From NCBI GenBank assembly GCA_963837945.1, contig CAWIQD010000016.1, forward strand, positions 372,001-436,000: a DNA stretch of 64,000 nucleotides, in the 5' to 3' direction. The translations under genes were made by a program, and so were the position numbers. This stretch comes from CAVUBL01 sp963837945. GTDB lineage: Bacteria; Acidobacteriota; Thermoanaerobaculia; Multivoradales; DATKCC01. Below the pieces are notes generated by a model. The model did no database searches and was not told the origin of the DNA. It saw nothing but the letters and a program-made list of their open reading frames with translations. Positions 26,850 through 36,171 of the stretch are shown here, piece by piece (the first letter of the stretch is position 1; the number at the start of each line of letters is the position of its first letter).

Positions 26850-27950
26850 ATGAAAAGGCTCCGCAACTGCATCCTGATCACACTCCTCCCCGCACTACTG
26901 TTTCCTGCGCAGTCGAAGACGCAAAGCATCCTGGGGTGTTCTGTGGTTCCTCAGTCCTGGGGCGTCGTACAACAGGGCCTCGACACCATCTTCCTCGGTG
27001 CCTGCAGCCGACATGACCTCTGCTATCGTGCCTGCAACCCAGAAGGGGGGCCCTACCTCGGCTACGGGTACAAGGGAACCTGTGACACGGTTCTCTACTC
27101 CGAGCTCCTGCTTGCCTGCCAGACGTGGTCCCTCATTTTGAGCTTTCCCAACGTCGAATGGGTCGACCGCGACGCCTTCCTCCACGATTGCACCACCTAT
27201 GCGAGCTACGGCTATGTCGCGGTTCTCACGTATGGAGGTTACGTCTTCCTTAATGGGCAGTGTGACTTCAGGTGCAACGTCTGGGCCTGCAATCAGCTCG
27301 GACGCACCTATGGTCCGAGCCAACAGGGTGGTTGTACCCTGTTCTGCGGAGGCTTTGGAGGTTCTCGCGACTGCGAGAGCCGCCCTTGGGACTACGACTG
27401 CCCGCCCTGCCCGATCGGGATCGACCTCCAGGGCAACGATTTCAAGCTCACCGGGGCTCAGCCGCCTGCGCTCTTCGATCTCGATGCCGACGGGACACCC
27501 GACCGAACCAGCTGGACCCGAGTGCAGACCAAGGACGGCTGGCTCGTTCTCGACCGTAACGGCAATGGGCTGATCGACGATGGGCGGGAGATGTTCGGCA
27601 CCGCTAGCCCGATGCTGTTGACTTCCTCGCGACCTCGAAACGGCTACGAGGTGTTGAAGGAGTTCGATCGCGCAGAGCTCCGGGGGAACGAGAACGGCAT
27701 CATCGATCCGGGGGACGCAATCTTCCAGGCTCTTCGACTCTGGCTCGACGGCAACCGAGACGCGGTAAGTCAGCCGGGCGAGCTCCGGTCTCTCGCCGAG
27801 ATGGGGATCCAAGGAATCAGTCTCTCCTTTTATCGGGACGACGAAGAGGATCAGTGGGGGAACGTCTTCCATTGGTGGAGCTCGGTGTTCTTCGAGGACG
27901 GGAGCGAATCGATGTCCGTGGACGTCTTCTTTCAGCGCCTTCCCGAGTAG
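26850..27950 (+). CDS. Secreted phospholipase A2-like protein with calcium-type loops
   Basis: After a signal peptide (MKRLRNCILITLLPALLFPA), the sequence GACSRHDLCYRAC matches the phospholipase A2 active site, with the catalytic His-Asp pair flanked by cysteines. About 20 cysteines follow in the first 210 residues. From about residue 200 a second part carries EF-hand/dockerin-like loops (DLDADGTPD, DRNGNGLIDDG), as in calcium-binding exoproteins. Hydrolysis of phospholipids outside the cell is inferred. ATG 26850 gives the signal peptide; an ATG at 26811 overlaps the previous stop and would add 13 residues. It probably forms an operon with the lipoprotein gene. Confidence 0.7.
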   Translation: MKRLRNCILITLLPALLFPAQSKTQSILGCSVVPQSWGVVQQGLDTIFLGACSRHDLCYRACNPEGGPYLGYGYKGTCDTVLYSELLLACQTWSLILSFPNVEWVDRDAFLHDCTTYASYGYVAVLTYGGYVFLNGQCDFRCNVWACNQLGRTYGPSQQGGCTLFCGGFGGSRDCESRPWDYDCPPCPIGIDLQGNDFKLTGAQPPALFDLDADGTPDRTSWTRVQTKDGWLVLDRNGNGLIDDGREMFGTASPMLLTSSRPRNGYEVLKEFDRAELRGNENGIIDPGDAIFQALRLWLDGNRDAVSQPGELRSLAEMGIQGISLSFYRDDEEDQWGNVFHWWSSVFFEDGSESMSVDVFFQRLPE

Positions 27951-28228
27951 GGGCAAGCCGCCTCCCTGCAAGCCGACTCCCTGAAAGAAGCGGAGTGAAG
28001 CAGTGATGCAGATCAAGTGGCAAGTGAGGGAGTCCTTGCCGCTTCGACCGCTTGAGCGCACCGCTTGCGACCCTGTCGCTGGAGGCCACTGGTGTCTAAA
28101 GTCCGGTCCCTGGATCTGCTCAGCGGTTCGATCTCGGTAGTCGACGCGCCACGGCTCGCAAAGGCGAGAGCGTGGCGTTCGCCCTGGAGCTGTGAGGCTG
28201 GAAAGCGGAACCGATCGGACGGCGGCGC

Positions 28229-28909
28229 TCAGGTCGTGCCGGGGGCTTGCTGGCGCTGGCCGGGGTGGCGGACGTCGCGGCCTTCGACGTAGTAGATGAC
28301 GTCCTCGGCGATGTTCGTGGCGTGGTCGGCGATGCGCTCGAGGTTTCTCGCGATGAGCAGCAGGTGCAGCGCCCGGGTGACCGTGTGCGGGTCCTCGATC
28401 ATGAAGGTCAGCAGCTCGCGGAAGAGCTGGCGGTAGAGGGCGTCGACCTCGTCGTCGGACTGGGTGACCGCGGTCGCCTGGGCCGAATCGCGGCGCACGA
28501 AGGCGTCGAGCGCCTCGCGCACCATGCGGCTGACCAGCTCCGACATCCGCGGCAGGTCGATGTAGGGCTTGAGCGGCGGCTCCTGGTTGAGCCGCTCGAT
28601 CGACTGGCAGATGTTGACCGCCGAGTCGCCGATCCGCTCGAGGTCGGTGACGATCTTCATGACCGCGATCAGGAAGCGCAGGTCGCCCGCCGCCGGCTGG
28701 TGACGGACCATGATCGAGTAGCAGGCCTCGTCGATCTCCAGCTCCAGGCGGTCGATGTCGCGGTCCTCGCCGACGACCTCGGCGCACAGCGTCTCGGCGC
28801 GCGTGGTCAACGCGTCGTTCGCCTTGCCGATCATCTCCTCGACCCGGCCGCCCATCGCCAAGAGGCGCTGGCGCACCCGGTCGAGCTCGATCTCGAAATG
28901 CCGTTCCAT
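28229..28909 (-). CDS. phoU: PhoU phosphate-signalling regulator
   Basis: Two PhoU helical repeats are clear, each with the metal-binding signature: DLRFLIAVMKIVTDLERIGDSAVNI, and HLLLIARNLERIADHATNIAED. PhoU links phosphate transporter state to the PhoR kinase. The length of 226 residues is standard. It is transcribed away from the phosphate transporter gene, and PHO-box-like half-sites lie between them. Confidence 0.95.
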   Translation of the reverse strand: MERHFEIELDRVRQRLLAMGGRVEEMIGKANDALTTRAETLCAEVVGEDRDIDRLELEIDEACYSIMVRHQPAAGDLRFLIAVMKIVTDLERIGDSAVNICQSIERLNQEPPLKPYIDLPRMSELVSRMVREALDAFVRRDSAQATAVTQSDDEVDALYRQLFRELLTFMIEDPHTVTRALHLLLIARNLERIADHATNIAEDVIYYVEGRDVRHPGQRQQAPGTT

Positions 28910-28961
28910 GCGCTCTCCCGAGGCTCAGAATACCACCGCCACCGAAGGGTAGGCGGCGGCG

Positions 28962-29001
28962 ATGACACCTCGGCGGCACGGCCGTGACAGCGATGCGACA
29001 A
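28962..29001 (-). promoter_or_regulatory. PHO-box-like array upstream of phoU
   Basis: On the minus strand the half-sites TTGTCGC (29001-28995), CTGTCAC (28990-28984), GTGCCGC (28979-28973, poor) and GTGTCAT (28968-28962) repeat every 11 bp. CTGTCAC fits the PhoB half-site consensus, and the 7-4-7 layout is that of a PHO box. It lies 53-92 bp upstream of phoU and could serve the divergent transporter gene as well. Confidence 0.55.
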
Positions 29002-29088
29002 CCGGGCCCGCCATGGTAGTGTGGCGCCGCTTTCTCCCTGGACCGGACTCGCAGCAACCGACGCCCGCACCGCGTTCGATCGCCCGCC

Positions 29089-30816
29089 ATGCCCGCCACT
29101 CCTCCGGCCCCGGCTGACCCGCGCGGGCGCCTGCTGCGCATCCTCGGCAGCGCCCTCTTCCTCGCCCTCCTGCTGTATGCCTTCTTCCTCGGCCTCGACC
29201 TCATGGGCGTGGCGTTCAAGCTCTTCGGGAAGGACTTCGCGCGCATGCTCATCGAGCGCACGGCGAATCCGTTCGTCGGCCTGCTCGTCGGCATCGTCGC
29301 CACCAGCGTCATCCAGAGCTCCTCGACCACCACCTCGATGACCGTCGGCCTGGTAGCCGCCGGCGCCCTGACCATCGACGGCGCCATCCCGATCATCATG
29401 GGCGCCAACATCGGCACCTCGGTCACCAACACCCTGGTCTCGCTCGCCCACGTGACCCGCCGCGAGGAGTTCCGGCGGGCCTTCGCCGGCGCCACGATCC
29501 ACGACTTCTTCAACCTGATGACGGTGGCGATCCTGTTCCCCCTGGAGCTCGCCTTCCACGTGCTCCGCCACACCGCCAACGGCTTCGAGTCGGTGCTCGA
29601 AGGAAGCGGTGGAATCGAGCTCTTCGATCCGTTGAAGGCGATCGTGCGCCCCGCCTCGCACGGGATCAGCCAGCTCCTGGGCTCGAGCGGCACGCTCACC
29701 CTGGTGGTCGGCGTGGCGTTTCTGTTCGGGGCTCTCAAGCTCCTGGTCGACCTGCTCAAGTCGCTGGTCTCGGAGCGGGCCGAACGGATCCTCGACCGCA
29801 CCCTCTTCCGTTCCGCTCTGGCGGCCATCGGTGCCGGCACCCTGATCACGGTCATGGTGCAGTCGAGCTCCATCACCACCTCGGTCATGGTGCCGCTGGT
29901 GGGCGCCGGCGTCGTGACCCTCGAGCAGCTCTTCCCGTTCACCATCGGCGCCAACATCGGGACCACGGTGACCGCGCTGCTCGCCGCGCTTGCGACCGGC
30001 GCTCCGGCGGCCTTGAGCGTCGCCCTGTCCCATCTCCTGTTCAACCTGATGGGGGCGCTCATCATCTATCCCTTCCCGCCCATCCGGGCGATCCCGCTGG
30101 CCCTCGCCCGCGCGATGGGGAACCTGGGCAGCCGCAACCGCGCCGCGGCGATCGCCTACATCGCCCTGGTCTTCTACGGCCTGCCGATCGGCCTGCTCTT
30201 CGCCTCCGGGGCGTTCCACCGCGAGGCGCCGCCCCCGAGGCCGCCGGCCGCGATCGAGAAGCCCGCCGAGCGCGCCGAGCCGCCGCCCGCGCCGCAGGGT
30301 GCGCGCCGGCCCCGGGAAGAGCCGCGCGCCCGCCGCGCGGTTGAACCGACAGGAGGTACACCATGCTTAAGGGGATCTTCGGCGGGGGCCAGCGCTCGCT
30401 CCTCATCGATTCGGCGTTCGGAGACGTCTCGGCGATGCTCCGCCAGTCGGCCAAGATGCTCGACCTGGCGCTCTCCGCACTGCTCGACAACCAGCCGCTC
30501 GACGCCGACCTCGACGAGCTCGACGACCCGGTCGACGAAGGCGAGCGGATGGTGCGCCGGAGCGTCCTCGAGCACCTCTCGTTCAACCCCAAGCAGGACC
30601 TGGTCGCGAGCCTGGTGCTCGTCTCGATGGTCCAGGACGCCGAGCGCATCGGCGACTTCGCCCGCGGCATCGGCGAGCTGGTCGCCCTCGCCAAGAGCCC
30701 CCGGGGAGGTCCCTTCGCCGACCGGCTGCGGGGCTTCGCCGAGCGCCTGCGGCCGTTGTTCGAGACCGCCGAGCGCGCCTTCCGCGAGGACGATCCCGAG
30801 GCCGCGCGCACCGTGA
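29089..30816 (+). CDS. Na/phosphate cotransporter (NptA/PNaS family), 3' end uncertain
   Basis: About ten hydrophobic segments and two inverted QSSS repeats define the family: ATSVIQSSSTTTSMTVGL and ITVMVQSSSITTSVMVPL, each followed by an ANIGT motif. Phosphate uptake with sodium is expected. Family similarity ends near residue 380 (30225). The frame then passes through a Pro/Ala/Arg-rich tail and runs 454 nt into the next gene, which cannot be right. A one-base error before the TGA at 30342 would give a normal end. ATG 29089 is preceded by no strong ribosome site. Confidence 0.8.
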   Translation: MPATPPAPADPRGRLLRILGSALFLALLLYAFFLGLDLMGVAFKLFGKDFARMLIERTANPFVGLLVGIVATSVIQSSSTTTSMTVGLVAAGALTIDGAIPIIMGANIGTSVTNTLVSLAHVTRREEFRRAFAGATIHDFFNLMTVAILFPLELAFHVLRHTANGFESVLEGSGGIELFDPLKAIVRPASHGISQLLGSSGTLTLVVGVAFLFGALKLLVDLLKSLVSERAERILDRTLFRSALAAIGAGTLITVMVQSSSITTSVMVPLVGAGVVTLEQLFPFTIGANIGTTVTALLAALATGAPAALSVALSHLLFNLMGALIIYPFPPIRAIPLALARAMGNLGSRNRAAAIAYIALVFYGLPIGLLFASGAFHREAPPPRPPAAIEKPAERAEPPPAPQGARRPREEPRARRAVEPTGGTPCLRGSSAGASARSSSIRRSETSRRCSASRPRCSTWRSPHCSTTSRSTPTSTSSTTRSTKASGWCAGASSSTSRSTPSRTWSRAWCSSRWSRTPSASATSPAASASWSPSPRAPGEVPSPTGCGASPSACGRCSRPPSAPSARTIPRPRAP

Positions 30817-31016
30817 TGGCGCGCACCGCCGAGCTCAAGCGCGACATCCAGGCGTTCACCGTCGACGTCACCGAGAGCGATCTCACGGCCGACATGGCGG
30901 TGGTCTACGCCAACGCCGCCCGCATCCTGCGGCGCATCGGCTCGCACCTCTCGAACATCGCCTCCTCGGTGGCGCAGCCGTACGACCGCATCCGCCACGG
31001 CGACGAGGACGCCTGA
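30363..31016 (+). CDS. PhoU-domain protein (second copy)
   Basis: AGGAGG lies six bases before ATG 30363. The product contains one good PhoU repeat (LVASLVLVSMVQDAERIGDFARGIGEL) and a weaker second (ANAARILRRIGSHLSNIASSV). In PNaS transporters a PhoU domain is often fused to the C-terminus. Here it is a separate gene directly downstream, so it is likely the regulator of the Na/Pi transporter. It is distinct from the phoU at 28229. Confidence 0.85.
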   Translation: MLKGIFGGGQRSLLIDSAFGDVSAMLRQSAKMLDLALSALLDNQPLDADLDELDDPVDEGERMVRRSVLEHLSFNPKQDLVASLVLVSMVQDAERIGDFARGIGELVALAKSPRGGPFADRLRGFAERLRPLFETAERAFREDDPEAARTVMARTAELKRDIQAFTVDVTESDLTADMAVVYANAARILRRIGSHLSNIASSVAQPYDRIRHGDEDA

Positions 31017-31065
31017 ACCGTGAGGCACCGGATCTCAGGGCCCAGGTGCCTCCGAGCCTCGGTCG

Positions 31066-33271
31066 ATGGCATCTGAGGGCTCGCGCGGCCCCGACCTCGC
31101 CGTGCTCTACCACGGCGAGTCGCAGCCGTTCTCCCGCGGTCTGCTCGCCCGGAGCATCCACGCCGCGGGGGTCGAGCTCGACCGTGCCTACGTGCTCGTC
31201 CTGCGGCTCCAGGAGGAGCTCCTGGCCGAGGGTGCCGGCGTGGTCGACAGCGACGAGCTCGCCCGCCGGGTGGGGGACCTGCTGGAGCGCTCGGAGGGCG
31301 CCGAGGCGGCCTCGCGCTATCGCCTGGTGCGCGGCATCCGGCGCCTGCCCCGGCCGCTGGTGATCTACCTGGGCGGGGCGACCGGCACCGGCAAGTCGAC
31401 CCTCGCCCTCGATCTCGCGCCGCTGCTGCGGATCTACCGCATCAACGCCACCGACACGATCCGCCAGGTGATGCGCATGGTCTTCGCCCCGGCGATCCTG
31501 CCGGCGCTCCACCACTCGAGCTTCGAGCTGCCGCGCGAGGATCGGGCGCGGCGCCTGCGTCCGGACGGCCGCCCGCCGGCCGGCGACGAGTTCGACGAGC
31601 GCCTGATCCGGGAGTTCGAGGAGCAGGCGACCCGCGTCTGCGTCGGCGTGCGGGCGGTGGTCGAGCGCGCGGTGATGGAGAACCTGAGCGTCCTGGTCGA
31701 GGGCGTGCACCTGACGGCGCCGCTGGTGCCCTTCCCCGATCTCGAGGGCTCCGCCTACCAGGTGGCGCTGCTGCTGACCACCGAGGACGAGGAGCTCCAC
31801 CGCGCCCGCTTCGCCGCCCGGGGCCGGCGCGAGGGACGGGCGGGCGAGCGCTACCTGGACCATTTCCACGGCATCCGCACGCTCCAGGACCATCTCGTCT
31901 CCCGGGCCGAGGCCCACGGCATCCCGCGGCTCGAGACGACCGACCGGGACACCACCTTGAGCCGGGCGATGCTGCGGGTGACGGCGCTTCTCGAGGAGCA
32001 GATTCCCAGCTTGCGCGCCGGCCCGCCGGTAACCCGTCCGGGCCCGGTCCCCACGCTCTTGCTCTTCGTCGACGGGCTCGGGGACCGGCCGGTGCGCGCG
32101 CTCTCCGGCCGCACGCCGCTCGAGGCGGCCGAGCTGCCCACCTTCGACCGGCTGGCCCGCGAGGGCCGCTCCGGCCTCGCCGACCCGATCGCCCCCGGCT
32201 CGGTGCCCGACACCGCCGCCGGCAGCCTGGCCCTCTTCGGCCAGTCGCCGCGGGCGCTGCGCAGGGGGCCGGTCGAGGCGCTCGGCGCCGGCATCGAGCT
32301 CGGCCCGGGGGACGTGGCGCTGCGCGGCAACCTCGCCACCCTGGACGAGGCGGGGCGGGTGATCGACCGCCGGGCGGGACGGATCCGGGCGGGCGCCGAG
32401 GAGCTCGCGGCGGCCCTCGACCGGCCGCCGCTGCCCGAGGAGTGGTCCGACTACACGGTCCGCGTGCGGATGGGCACCGAGCACCGGCTGGCGGTCGTGC
32501 TCCAGGGCGACGCCCTGTCGCCGGCGGTGGCGGGGAGCGATCCGGGCGACGGCGCGCCCCCGGGGCCGCCGCTCGCCCCCCGCGCCATCGATCCGGCGGA
32601 CTCCGCCGCGGTGCGCACGGCGCGGCTGCTCGCCCTGTTCGAGGAGCACGCCCGCCGGGTGCTGGCCGAGCATCCGATCAACCGCCGGCGGGTCGAGGCC
32701 GGCCGGGCGCCGGCCAACGCCGTGCTGACCCGCGGCGCCGGCCGGGTCCACCGCCTCCAGCGCCTCGAGGTCGCGGGCGTGCCGCTTGCGGATCGCCTGC
32801 GTCTCCGGCGACCGTACGGTGCTCGGGCTGGCGGCCTGGCTCGGCGCCGAGACGGTGACCTCGCCCGAGATGACCGCCAACCTCGACACCGACCTCGACG
32901 CCAAGCTCGGCGCGGCCGCCGAGGCCCTGCGGCGCAACGACCTGGTCATGCTGCACCTGAAGGGGGCGGACATCGCGGCCCACGACTGCCGGCCGGACCT
33001 CAAGATGGCCTTCCTCGAGGCCGTGGACCACCGGCTCGCCGAGCTTCTCGGGGGCTGGCCGCCGGGCCGGCCGCTGCGCCTGGCGGTCGCCTCCGACCAC
33101 GCGACGCTCTCGGAGTCCGGGCAGCACTCGGCCGATCCGGTACCGGTGCTGATCTGGGGCGAGGGGATCGAGCCGGACGCGGTGGAGCGCTTCACCGAGC
33201 GGGCGGTGGCGGAGGGCGCGCTCGGCCGCCTGCCGCTCCAGACCCTGCTCACCCGGCTGTTCGACCTGTGA
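31066..33271 (+). CDS. 2-phosphoglycerate kinase / ApgM phosphoglycerate mutase fusion, frameshifted
   Basis: Residues 1-95 form an ATP-cone-like N-terminus. Residues about 100-310 are a P-loop kinase (GGATGTGKSTLALDLAPLL) of the 2-phosphoglycerate kinase family, which makes 2,3-bisphosphoglycerate. From about residue 330 an archaeal-type, cofactor-independent phosphoglycerate mutase begins (LLLFVDGLGDRP, PGSVPDTAAGSLALFG). It continues in the next frame from about 32788 (RIACVSGDRTVLGLA) to HLKGADIAAHDC, VASDHATLSESGQHSADPVP and the stop at 33271. One extra base near 32788 explains the break. The catalytic Ser sits in the DTAAGS segment and the late metal ligands in ASDHAT. Confidence 0.8.
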
Positions 33272-35097
33272 CCGAGGGCCGGCCGAGGATCGGCAGCTCG
33301 ACCCGGACGCGCGTGCCGGCGCCGAGCTCGCTCGCCACCTCGACCTTGCCGCCGGCGCTCTGGGCGACGTGCTTGACGATCGCGAGCCCCAGGCCGGTGC
33401 CGCCCTCGGCCCGGGCGCGCCCCTTGTCCACCCGGTAGAAGCGCTCGAAGACCCGCCCCAGAGCGTCCTTCGGGATGCCGATGCCGGTGTCGGCGACCTC
33501 GATCACCGTCGCGCCCCCGGCCCGCGGGCGGGAGATCCGTACCGTCACCCGTCCGCCCTCGCGGTTGTACTTGATGGCGTTGTCGAGGAGGTTCTGGAAC
33601 AGCCGCTCGAGGCCCTGGGGATCGCCCGGGATCGGCGGCACCGGGCCGTCCGGCCTCACCAGCTCGACCCCCACGCCGCGGCTCGCGGCGCGCTCGGCCG
33701 AGAGATCGATCGCCCGCCGGGCCACCGCCACCAGGTCGACCGGCGAGCTCTCGTGGCGAGGCTCGAGGCTCTCGAGCCGCGACAGCGTGAGGAGGTCGTC
33801 CAGCAGGTCCTGGAGGCGGTGGCTCTGCTCGAGGATCCGCTCGACGAAGCGCTGGGCGGTGCCCCGATCGTCGAGCGCGCCGTCGCGCAGCGTCTCGCCG
33901 TAGGCGCGGATCGCCGAGAGCGGCGTCTTGCAGCTCGTGGGAGACGTTGGCCACGAAGTCCCGGCGCATCTCGTCGAGGCGGGTGGCCTGGGTGGTGTCG
34001 CGGGCGACCACCACCACGCCCTCGATCCGGCCGGGGGCCTCGCCGGCTCGGCGGCCGGCGGCGGCGGGCGCGGCGCCGAGGGCGGTGCTCGCGAGGGCGA
34101 CGGTGCGGCGCTCGGGCGTGCGCAGCTCGGCCACCGCGCCCTGGCTCTCGCCGCGCTCCAGGGTGGCGTCGACGACGGTGCCGAGCTCGGGCAGGCGCGC
34201 GAGCTCCAGCGGGGCGCGGCCGCTCACCTCGCCGGCGATCCCGAAGAGGCGCCGGAACTCCGGGTTGACCAGGAGCGCCCGGCCGTGGCGGTCGGTCACC
34301 AGGACCCCGTCGGACATGCTGCTCACGATCGCCTCCAGGTGGTCGCGCTCGGCGCCGACCCGGGCGATCTGCTCCTCGACCCGGCCGGCCAGCCGGTTGA
34401 GCGTGGCGCCGAGCGCGGCCAGGTGCGGCTCCTCCGGCACCGGCAGCCGCCGAGAGTAATCGCCGGCGGCCAGGGCCTCGGCGTCCGCGGCCATCCGGCC
34501 GAGGGGGCGGAAGAAGCGCCAGGAGAGCCAGGCGAGGACGACCGCGGCGACCGCCAGGGCGGCGAGCGAGGCGAGGGCGACGGCGCCGATCAGGCGGTGC
34601 TCGACCGCTTCGAGCTCGTCGAGCGGCTCGGCCAGGCGCAAGACGTAGCGGCGGCCGTCGGAGCCGGTGAAGGTGCGGGCGGCGTAGGCGTAGGTGACGC
34701 CGGTCGTGTTGCTGCGGCGGACGCTCGAGCCGGTGCCCTCGGCGAGGGCCTGGGCGACCTCGGGGCGCGAGGCGTGGTTGTCCATCGCCCGGAGCTGTTC
34801 CCGGTTGCGCTCGCTGTCGGCGAGCACCGCGCCGTCGCCGGCGATCACGGTGAGGCGCAGGCTGCCGTGCTCGGCGAGGTGGGCGACCCGGGCCTGGAGC
34901 GCGCCCGGCTCGCTCGGGATGCGGTCGGCGAGCTCCGGGGCGAGGATCGCCAGGCTCTCGGCGAGCTGCTCGCCGGCGCCGGCCTGGATCGCCCGCGGCA
35001 CCAGGGTCCAGAGCAGGACCGCCGCGACCAGGATGGCCGCCACGGCGGGCCAGAGCGGCGCCAGCTCGAGCTTGGGTAGGGAGCGGCCTCGGGCCAT
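33249..35097 (-). CDS. phoR: PhoR-type sensor histidine kinase, frameshifted in the H-box
   Basis: Reading leftward from 35097: membrane segment (WPAVAAILVAAVLLWTLV), periplasmic part of about 130 residues, second membrane segment (ALAVAAVVLAWLSW), HAMP, PAS, then RRDFVANVSHEL. Immediately after this the frame is lost. Removing one base near 33930 gives HELKTPLSAIRAYGETLR and the rest of the kinase in frame, with NLLDNAIKYN, DTGIGIP and GTGLGLAIVK. It partners the PhoB-type regulator 9 bp upstream. Its end overlaps the convergent mutase gene by 23 nt. A kinase broken at its phosphoacceptor with everything else intact suggests a sequence error. Confidence 0.85.
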
Positions 35098-35106
35098 GGC
35101 GGCGGG

Positions 35107-35790
35107 TCAGGCGCGCAGGCGGTAGCCGACGCCGATCACGGTCTCGATGCGGTCGGCCTCGGCGCCCAGCTTGCGGCGCAGGCGGCGGATGTGGGTGTCG
35201 ACGGTGCGACTGTCGATGTCCTCGGCGTAGCCCCAGACGTCGGACAGGAGCTGGCCGCGGGTCTGGACCCGGCCGACCCGCTCCATCAGGAGCTGGAGCA
35301 GCCGGAACTCGGTGGCGGTCAGGACGACCTCCTCGCCACCGACCTCCATGCGGTGGGCGGCCCGGTCGAGGCGCAGCGGCCCGACCTCGACCAGGTCGCC
35401 GACGGGTGCCGCGCCCCGCGAGCGGCGCAGCACCGCCTTGACCCGGAGCACCACCTCCCGTGGGCTGAAGGGCTTGGTGACGTAGTCGTCCGCTCCCAGC
35501 TCGAGGCCGACGATCCGGTCCACCTCCTCGCCGCGGGCGGTGAGCATGATCACCGGCAGCCGCGCGGTGCCCGGATCGCGCTGGAGGATCCGGGCGATCT
35601 CGAGACCGTCGAGGCCGGGCAGCATGAGGTCGAGGATCAGCAGGTCCGGGCGCTCGGCCCGGATCCGGTCGAGGGCGGCGTCGCCCCGCTCCTCGGTCTC
35701 GACCTCGAAGCCCTCCTTGCCCAGGTTGTAGGCAAGGACTTCGGCGATGTCGGGCTCGTCCTCGACGAGCAGGATGCGGCCCTGAGCCAT
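35107..35790 (-). CDS. phoB: PhoB-type response regulator
   Basis: The receiver domain shows ILLVEDEPDIAEV, phosphoacceptor LDLMLPG and DDYVTKPFSPRE. The winged-helix DNA-binding domain shows LTATEFRLLQLLMERVGRVQ, and ends SRTVDTHIRRLRRKLG with IETVIGVGYRLRA. Start ATG 35790 matches the family; an in-frame ATG at 35937 would add 49 unrelated residues. The phoR neighbour and the PHO-box-like site upstream support the phosphate assignment. Confidence 0.93.
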   Translation of the reverse strand: MAQGRILLVEDEPDIAEVLAYNLGKEGFEVETEERGDAALDRIRAERPDLLILDLMLPGLDGLEIARILQRDPGTARLPVIMLTARGEEVDRIVGLELGADDYVTKPFSPREVVLRVKAVLRRSRGAAPVGDLVEVGPLRLDRAAHRMEVGGEEVVLTATEFRLLQLLMERVGRVQTRGQLLSDVWGYAEDIDSRTVDTHIRRLRRKLGAEADRIETVIGVGYRLRA

Positions 35791-36171
35791 GGCCGGGAGC
35801 TTAGCAGCCCGCGGTAGGCCAGCCAGCGACCACCCGTCCACAGAAACTGTGGAAAACTCTGTGGAAATCGGGCGGATGGTACGCCGAGGGTCCCGAGAAT
35901 CCAGGGCTTCCTGCACATTGAACAGACTCTTGTGCATCTCGGATAACTCCCTTTGTTTTCATACTGTTGAAGGTTCCAGTTGAAGAGTCGTCGGACGCCT
36001 CGCCCAACCGGCGACGGTTTTTCCACAGTCCGGCCGAAGTAACAAAGCGGTAACAGGCTTGCGACGGGCACGTCACGGCCTCGAAAGCGGCTGATTTTCC
36101 GGGATTTATCGAGCTCCGCGGATGGATCTCGAGAGGTTCGCGCCGGCCGCTCGGCGACCTCGGCGGACGCC
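35791..36171. promoter_or_regulatory. phoB upstream region with PHO-box-like and DnaA-box-like sites
   Basis: This 381-bp gap has no credible gene and is AT-richer than its flanks. On the minus strand, CTGTTAC-CGCT-TTGTTAC (36056-36039) has the 7-4-7 spacing of a PHO box, with a third weaker half-site CCGTCGC at 36067-36061. Four TCCACAG/CTGTGGA words occur: 35837-35843, 35847-35853 and 35859-35865, plus 36021-36027. The first two form a 17-bp palindrome. TGTGGAAAA differs from the DnaA box TGTGGATAA at one base. Autoregulation of phoBR is the simplest reading. Confidence 0.5.

Noticed and set aside
30345..30816. C-terminal 170 residues of the Na/Pi transporter frame as a real domain
   Set aside because: They overlap the well-supported PhoU-domain gene in another frame and have shadow composition; a frameshift or misplaced stop is more likely.
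35791..35937. 49-residue N-terminal extension of PhoB from ATG 35937
   Set aside because: It is unrelated to the receiver domain, overlaps the DnaA-box-like words and is unnecessary because ATG 35790 fits the family start.
35837..36027. Chromosomal replication origin
   Set aside because: Only four imperfect DnaA-like words, no AT-rich unwinding region and no dnaA, dnaN or gidA nearby.
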